From positions 1 through 16,277 of the forward strand of contig JBCDBH010000107.1 of assembly GCA_039184055.1 (NCBI GenBank): a DNA stretch of 16,277 nt, in the 5' to 3' direction. Source of the stretch: JBCDBH01 sp039184055. GTDB taxonomy: Bacteria > Acidobacteriota > Thermoanaerobaculia > Multivoradales > J023. The notes under the pieces were generated by a model. It made no database searches. It was not told where the DNA came from and saw only the letters and a list, made by a program, of their open reading frames with translations. Below, piece after piece: positions 12,875 through 16,277 of the stretch. Position 1 is the stretch's first letter. Each line of letters opens with the position of its first letter. The translations under genes were made by a program, and so were the position numbers.

Positions 12875-14617
12875 GTGACTCGTCCTTCGCTTCCCCGTGT
12901 CTTCGTCGCCTTGCTCTTCGGTGCGGTCGCCATGTCCATGCTTGCCTGGACCTGGCTGACCTGGCCCGATCCGATCGTCGACTTCGGGCAGCAGCTCTAT
13001 GCCGCCTGGCAGGTGAGTGAAGGTGCCGTGCTCTATCGTGATCTCGCCTACTTTCACGGTCCGCTGTCGGTGCATGTAAACGCCGCGGCGATGGCTCTGC
13101 TCGGCGATTCGTTGATCACCTTGGTGGGGCTCAACCTCTTCGTCCTGGTTCTCACTCTCGTCCTGATCCGACGGATCGCCGAGTGGCTGGGCGGTTTGTG
13201 GGTCGCGGCGGCGGCGGGGGTCGTCTTCCTGATCGTCTTCGCGTTCGCGCGCTATCTACCCACCGGCAACTACAATTGGGTCACGCCCTATACGCACGAA
13301 ATCACCCACGGCCTGGCCTTGGCGCTGGCGGCGCTCTTTGTTTTGACGACCGCGCAACGTCAACGCGATGCGTGGCTCGCTGGCGTGCTCGCCGGTCTCG
13401 TGTTGCTCACCAAGCTCGAAGTGGCGGTCGCTTTGGTGGCGACCTTCGGGGTTCTCCTCGTGCTCGAACGACGCTGGTGGTCGCGGGTGGTGGGCGGTGT
13501 CGTCGGTGTGCTCGGCGTCGCGTGGGTGGGATTGGCGATTCGTCTCGGGCCCGTCGACGCGTGGCTCGGCATCGTCACCCCGTATCGCGCGCCCTTTCTC
13601 GCCGGAGCCGAGAGCTTTCCGCTCTATCGCCGCATGCTCGGGCTCGACGATCCGGTCACCACGGTGCTCCATCTCGGACGGGCGTCGATCTGGTGGCTGA
13701 TCGCCGGCGCCATGGTGGTAGCGCTCGGTTTTCTTTTTAGGGGTCGCACCAAGATCGGTATCGCCGCCGCTGTTCCACTCGTCGGCCTGGTGGCTTTTGT
13801 CGGTGGCGTGCCCTGGCTCCAGCTGGCGCGTCCGCTGCCCGTGCTCGTGATCGCGGCGGCGGGATATTGGCTGTGGCGGTGGCGTCATGAGCCAGCGAAG
13901 GAAGCGAGCGACCCGACCGAAGCGCGAAGGCAGGCGTTCCGGCACCGTCGGATCGTGCTCGCCGCCGGCCTCTGTCTCTTTGCCACCTTCCTACTCGCCA
14001 AAATCCTCGCGACCCGGGTCTACCACGTCGGCTTCGCGCTCGCTCTGCCCGCCGCTCTCGTCTTGGTCGTCGCCGCGCTCGCTTGGCTGCCCCGATGGAT
14101 CGCGGGGCGTGGCGGTGACGCCCTGGTCGCACGTACCGCCGCCACCGCGCTCCTGATCGTCGCGCTCTGGGGTCATCTCCATGCCATGTCCGGCCCCATC
14201 GACGCGCAAACGCGCGCCGTCGGCGTACAGGCCAGCGACATCTTCTGGGCCGATCAGCGTGGCCCCGTCGTCCAGGCCACCCTCGAAGCCATCGAGACGC
14301 GCACCGAAGCCGACGACACCCTGCTCATCGTCCCCGACGGCATCATGCTCGCCTACCTGAGCCGGCGCCGCATCGCCGGCCCCTACCTCAACTACGTGCC
14401 CACCGAAGTCCTCGCCTTCGGCGAAACCCGCATGCTCGAAGACCTCGTCGCCGATCCACCCGATCACGTCGTGGTGGTCCGCAAATCCACCCGCGAATTC
14501 GGCTACGAGGGCTTCGGGATCGACTACGGCCTCCTCCTCTCGACCTGGATCGATCAGCACTACCAGCCAGTTGGGCGAGTCGGGGATGGTGACGTGTTGT
14601 TGTTGTCGAGGCGTTGA
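12875..14617 (+). CDS. Multi-spanning GT-C-type membrane glycosyltransferase-like protein
   Basis: A 580-residue integral membrane protein, starting at GTG after GGGTAGGCGG. The first membrane segment (about 8-28) is followed by D32-P-I-V-D36 and then LYRDLAYFHGPL (53-64). This is the acidic first loop and YRD...HGP pattern seen in PMT/ArnT-like (GT39/GT83) enzymes that use polyprenyl-phosphate sugars. Roughly ten further hydrophobic segments run to about residue 425, with a basic cytoplasmic loop (WRWRHEPAKEASDPTEARRQ) near 345. The last 150 residues are soluble (ADDTLLIVPDGIMLAYLSRRRIAGPYLNYV, WIDQHYQPVG), as is common in this group, and probably periplasmic. Likely role: transfer of a sugar to lipid, protein or glycan at the envelope. 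Donor and acceptor are unknown. It is divergent from tsaD and convergent with the permease gene. Confidence 0.78.
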   Translation: MTRPSLPRVFVALLFGAVAMSMLAWTWLTWPDPIVDFGQQLYAAWQVSEGAVLYRDLAYFHGPLSVHVNAAAMALLGDSLITLVGLNLFVLVLTLVLIRRIAEWLGGLWVAAAAGVVFLIVFAFARYLPTGNYNWVTPYTHEITHGLALALAALFVLTTAQRQRDAWLAGVLAGLVLLTKLEVAVALVATFGVLLVLERRWWSRVVGGVVGVLGVAWVGLAIRLGPVDAWLGIVTPYRAPFLAGAESFPLYRRMLGLDDPVTTVLHLGRASIWWLIAGAMVVALGFLFRGRTKIGIAAAVPLVGLVAFVGGVPWLQLARPLPVLVIAAAGYWLWRWRHEPAKEASDPTEARRQAFRHRRIVLAAGLCLFATFLLAKILATRVYHVGFALALPAALVLVVAALAWLPRWIAGRGGDALVARTAATALLIVALWGHLHAMSGPIDAQTRAVGVQASDIFWADQRGPVVQATLEAIETRTEADDTLLIVPDGIMLAYLSRRRIAGPYLNYVPTEVLAFGETRMLEDLVADPPDHVVVVRKSTREFGYEGFGIDYGLLLSTWIDQHYQPVGRVGDGDVLLLSRR

Positions 14618-14628
14618 GCCGTACGACG

Positions 14629-16017
14629 TCACACGCCCAGCACGTAGTAGCGCAGGTAGACGTAGACCGTGGCGATGGCCAGGGTGAGGATGGTGACGGG
14701 TACGCCGTAGGCCATGAACTTGAGGAAGGAGACGGGTCTTCCGGAGCGGGCGGCGAGGCCGAGGACGACGACGTTGGCGGAGGCGCCGATGGGGCTGCCG
14801 TTGCCGCCCAGGCAGGAGCCGAGAGCGAGCGCCCACCATACGGGCATGAGCACGGGGTGGTGCATGATGTCCGGATCCGGGGCGCCGTCGACGATCGCCG
14901 GGGCGCCGAGGACTTGGCTGCCCATGTCCGCGACGAGAGGGGCCATGGTGGCGACGTAGGGGATGTTGTCGAGGAAGGCCGAGAGGATGCCGGACACCCA
15001 CAGGAGGACGAGTGAGGTGGTGACCATGGAGGTTTCGGTGGGCTCGGTCCAGGCGATCACCAGCTTGCTGAGATCTCCCACCAGCCCCACTTTGACGACG
15101 CCACCGACCATGATGAAGAGGCCGATGAAGAAGAAGATGGTCGGCCATTCGACGTCTTTGGCGAAGATTTCGTGGACGTCGAGGTCGGCGATCAGGAGCA
15201 GGAGCGCGGCGCCGAAGAGGGCGATGGTGGCGGGCTCGAGATGGATCCAGCCGTGCAGCACAAAGCCGACGGTGATCAGGGCGAGCACGGCGAGGCTCTG
15301 TTTGACCAGCTTGGGGTCGCGGATGAGCTTGCTTTCGTCCATCGCCATGATGTGCTCGCGACGCGCGTCGTCGACCACCAATTTGTTGCGAAAGAGGAAG
15401 TGGACCACGACGACGAGCGCGGCGAGCATGACCACCACCGCCGGGCCGAGATGGACGATGAAATCCATGAAGGTGAGGCCGGTGCGGGAGGCGATGATCA
15501 GGTTGGGTGGATCGCCGATCAGGGTCGCGGTGCCGCCGACGTTCGATGCCAGGGCTTCGACGATCAGAAACGGGGTCGGGTCGACTTCGAGCTCGTCGGC
15601 GATCAGCAGAGTGACCGGCGCGAAGAGCAGGACGGTGGTGACGTTGTCGAGAAAGGCCGAGAAGACGGCGGTGAGCAGGAGAAAGATCACCAGGATCGGA
15701 TACGGCCGGCCCTTGGCGGCTTTGGCCAATTTGACGGCGGTCCATTCGAAGGCGCCGCTGCGACCCAGCACGCCGACGACGATCATCATGCCGATCAACA
15801 AGAAGACGACGTTGTAGTCGATGCCCAGATGGGGCGAGTAAAAGGCGTCGCTCTGATCGACGATGCTGGTGATCATCAACGTCGTGGCGCCGAACAGGGC
15901 AACCTTGGTTTTGTCGATTTTCTCGCTGACGATCAAAATCAAACAGGTGACGAAGAGCGCGACCGTCGTCCAATAGAGGCCGGACGATACGGCCAGCTCG
16001 GGGTGTGACACGTCCAT
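14629..16017 (-). CDS. ArsB/NhaD/OCA2-superfamily permease (SLC13-like)
   Basis: A 462-residue inner-membrane transporter built as two inverted repeats. Repeat one has FLDNVTTVLLFAPVTL (around D124-N125) and ASNVGGTATLIGDPPNL (157-173). Repeat two has FLDNIPYVATMAPLV (D350-N351) and GGNGSPIGASANVVVLG (404-420). The paired DN and GDPPN/IGASAN hairpin motifs are those of the P-protein (OCA2) permease group of the ion transporter superfamily, whose members move anions, arsenite or Na+/H+. The motifs are closer to the P-permease group than to classical ArsB. Substrate cannot be assigned. About ten to twelve membrane segments are expected. It follows a CBS-domain gene by 54 bases on the same strand and may be its regulated partner. 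The Shine-Dalgarno before the ATG is weak (GAAAGAA). Confidence 0.88.
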   Translation of the reverse strand: MDVSHPELAVSSGLYWTTVALFVTCLILIVSEKIDKTKVALFGATTLMITSIVDQSDAFYSPHLGIDYNVVFLLIGMMIVVGVLGRSGAFEWTAVKLAKAAKGRPYPILVIFLLLTAVFSAFLDNVTTVLLFAPVTLLIADELEVDPTPFLIVEALASNVGGTATLIGDPPNLIIASRTGLTFMDFIVHLGPAVVVMLAALVVVVHFLFRNKLVVDDARREHIMAMDESKLIRDPKLVKQSLAVLALITVGFVLHGWIHLEPATIALFGAALLLLIADLDVHEIFAKDVEWPTIFFFIGLFIMVGGVVKVGLVGDLSKLVIAWTEPTETSMVTTSLVLLWVSGILSAFLDNIPYVATMAPLVADMGSQVLGAPAIVDGAPDPDIMHHPVLMPVWWALALGSCLGGNGSPIGASANVVVLGLAARSGRPVSFLKFMAYGVPVTILTLAIATVYVYLRYYVLGV

Positions 16018-16071
16018 AATCGAGTTCTTTCGGGAGGGCTCTGTAGTGTTCGGGGTGGCTGTTTCGGGAGG

Positions 16072-16277
16072 CTAGGTGGCGTCTCGACTGGCCGCGACGA
16101 CGTGTTCGAGCAGCGCGCGGCGGGTGATCATGCCGACAAAGCGGTTCTCGGCGTCGACCACGGGGACCGTTTTTCGACGGCGTTCGACACAGAGGGCGGC
16201 GACTTTGATCAGGGTGTCGTCGAGAGAGACGGTGTCGATAGTCGTCGCCATGAAGTCGCCCACCGCGAGATCGCGCA
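16072..16277 (-). CDS. CBS-domain protein, N-terminus beyond right edge
   Basis: The last 68 complete codons of a protein whose start lies outside the window. The frame continues to the edge as RDLAVGDFMATTIDTVS. The visible part is one full C-terminal CBS motif, VGDFMATTIDTVSLDDTLIKVAAL through KTVPVVDAENRFVGMITRRALLEHVV. CBS domains work in pairs, so another should lie upstream. It ends with TAG at 16074-16072 and is followed by the permease gene, suggesting a nucleotide-sensing partner of that transporter. A GTG at 16263 could be misread as a start, but similarity extends before it. Confidence 0.85.
   Translation of the reverse strand, partial: RDLAVGDFMATTIDTVSLDDTLIKVAALCVERRRKTVPVVDAENRFVGMITRRALLEHVVAASRDAT

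Noticed and set aside
13991..15973. 660-codon open frame on the minus strand
   Set aside because: It runs antisense to the glycosyltransferase and in another frame of the permease gene. Its translation is Arg/His/Pro-rich low-complexity sequence typical of GC-rich shadow frames.

Overview
This is a GC-rich bacterial chromosomal window with closely packed genes, ATG or GTG starts, short gaps and overlapping stop/start codons. It has one 554-base gap, which turns out to be informative. The gene content is mostly core and stress functions: an aspartate kinase/homoserine dehydrogenase fusion, TsaD, an AlkA-like glycosylase, an RND pump, an ArsI/CadI enzyme with an ECF-like sigma factor, and an OCA2-type permease. 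There are two CBS-domain proteins and no IS elements, tRNAs, rRNAs, CRISPR arrays or phage genes. The content suits a free-living Gram-negative bacterium (lipoprotein signal, RND pump), perhaps a myxobacterial or other deltaproteobacterial lineage. That placement is an impression, not a demonstrated result.

Left (1-2372). A leftward gene, cut by the window edge, encodes aspartate kinase fused to homoserine dehydrogenase with no ACT domains between the two. Its roughly 400-nt leader carries a near-consensus T-box (tRNA-sensing) element at 1612-1599 with a matching CCCU partner, an 11-bp stem I-like helix, and a consensus -35 box upstream. On the other side of this gap a rightward gene encodes a small lipoprotein. 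Its mature part is almost entirely 11-residue acidic repeats with no basic residues. It ends in a strong intrinsic terminator.

2389-5968. A leftward pair (DJ-1/PfpI protein, then a dinucleotide-binding reductase, ATGA overlap) is divergent from an AraC-family regulator, its likely controller. Rightward after the regulator come an ArsI/CadI-type metalloenzyme and a SigZ-like sigma factor, overlapping by one base. Both carry cysteine-rich C-termini, suggesting a metal/metalloid response module.

5995-11743. A leftward pair (CBS protein, then HhH-GPD DNA glycosylase, 4 bp apart) is divergent from a rightward RND operon (membrane fusion protein, then a 1035-residue inner-membrane pump, one-base overlap). 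No outer-membrane channel gene is present. A 10-bp palindrome lies upstream of the pump operon.

11766-16277. tsaD (leftward) and a GT-C type membrane glycosyltransferase (rightward) start from GTG codons only 26 bp apart. Converging on the glycosyltransferase is a leftward pair: a CBS-domain protein cut by the right edge, then an ArsB/NhaD/OCA2-superfamily permease.
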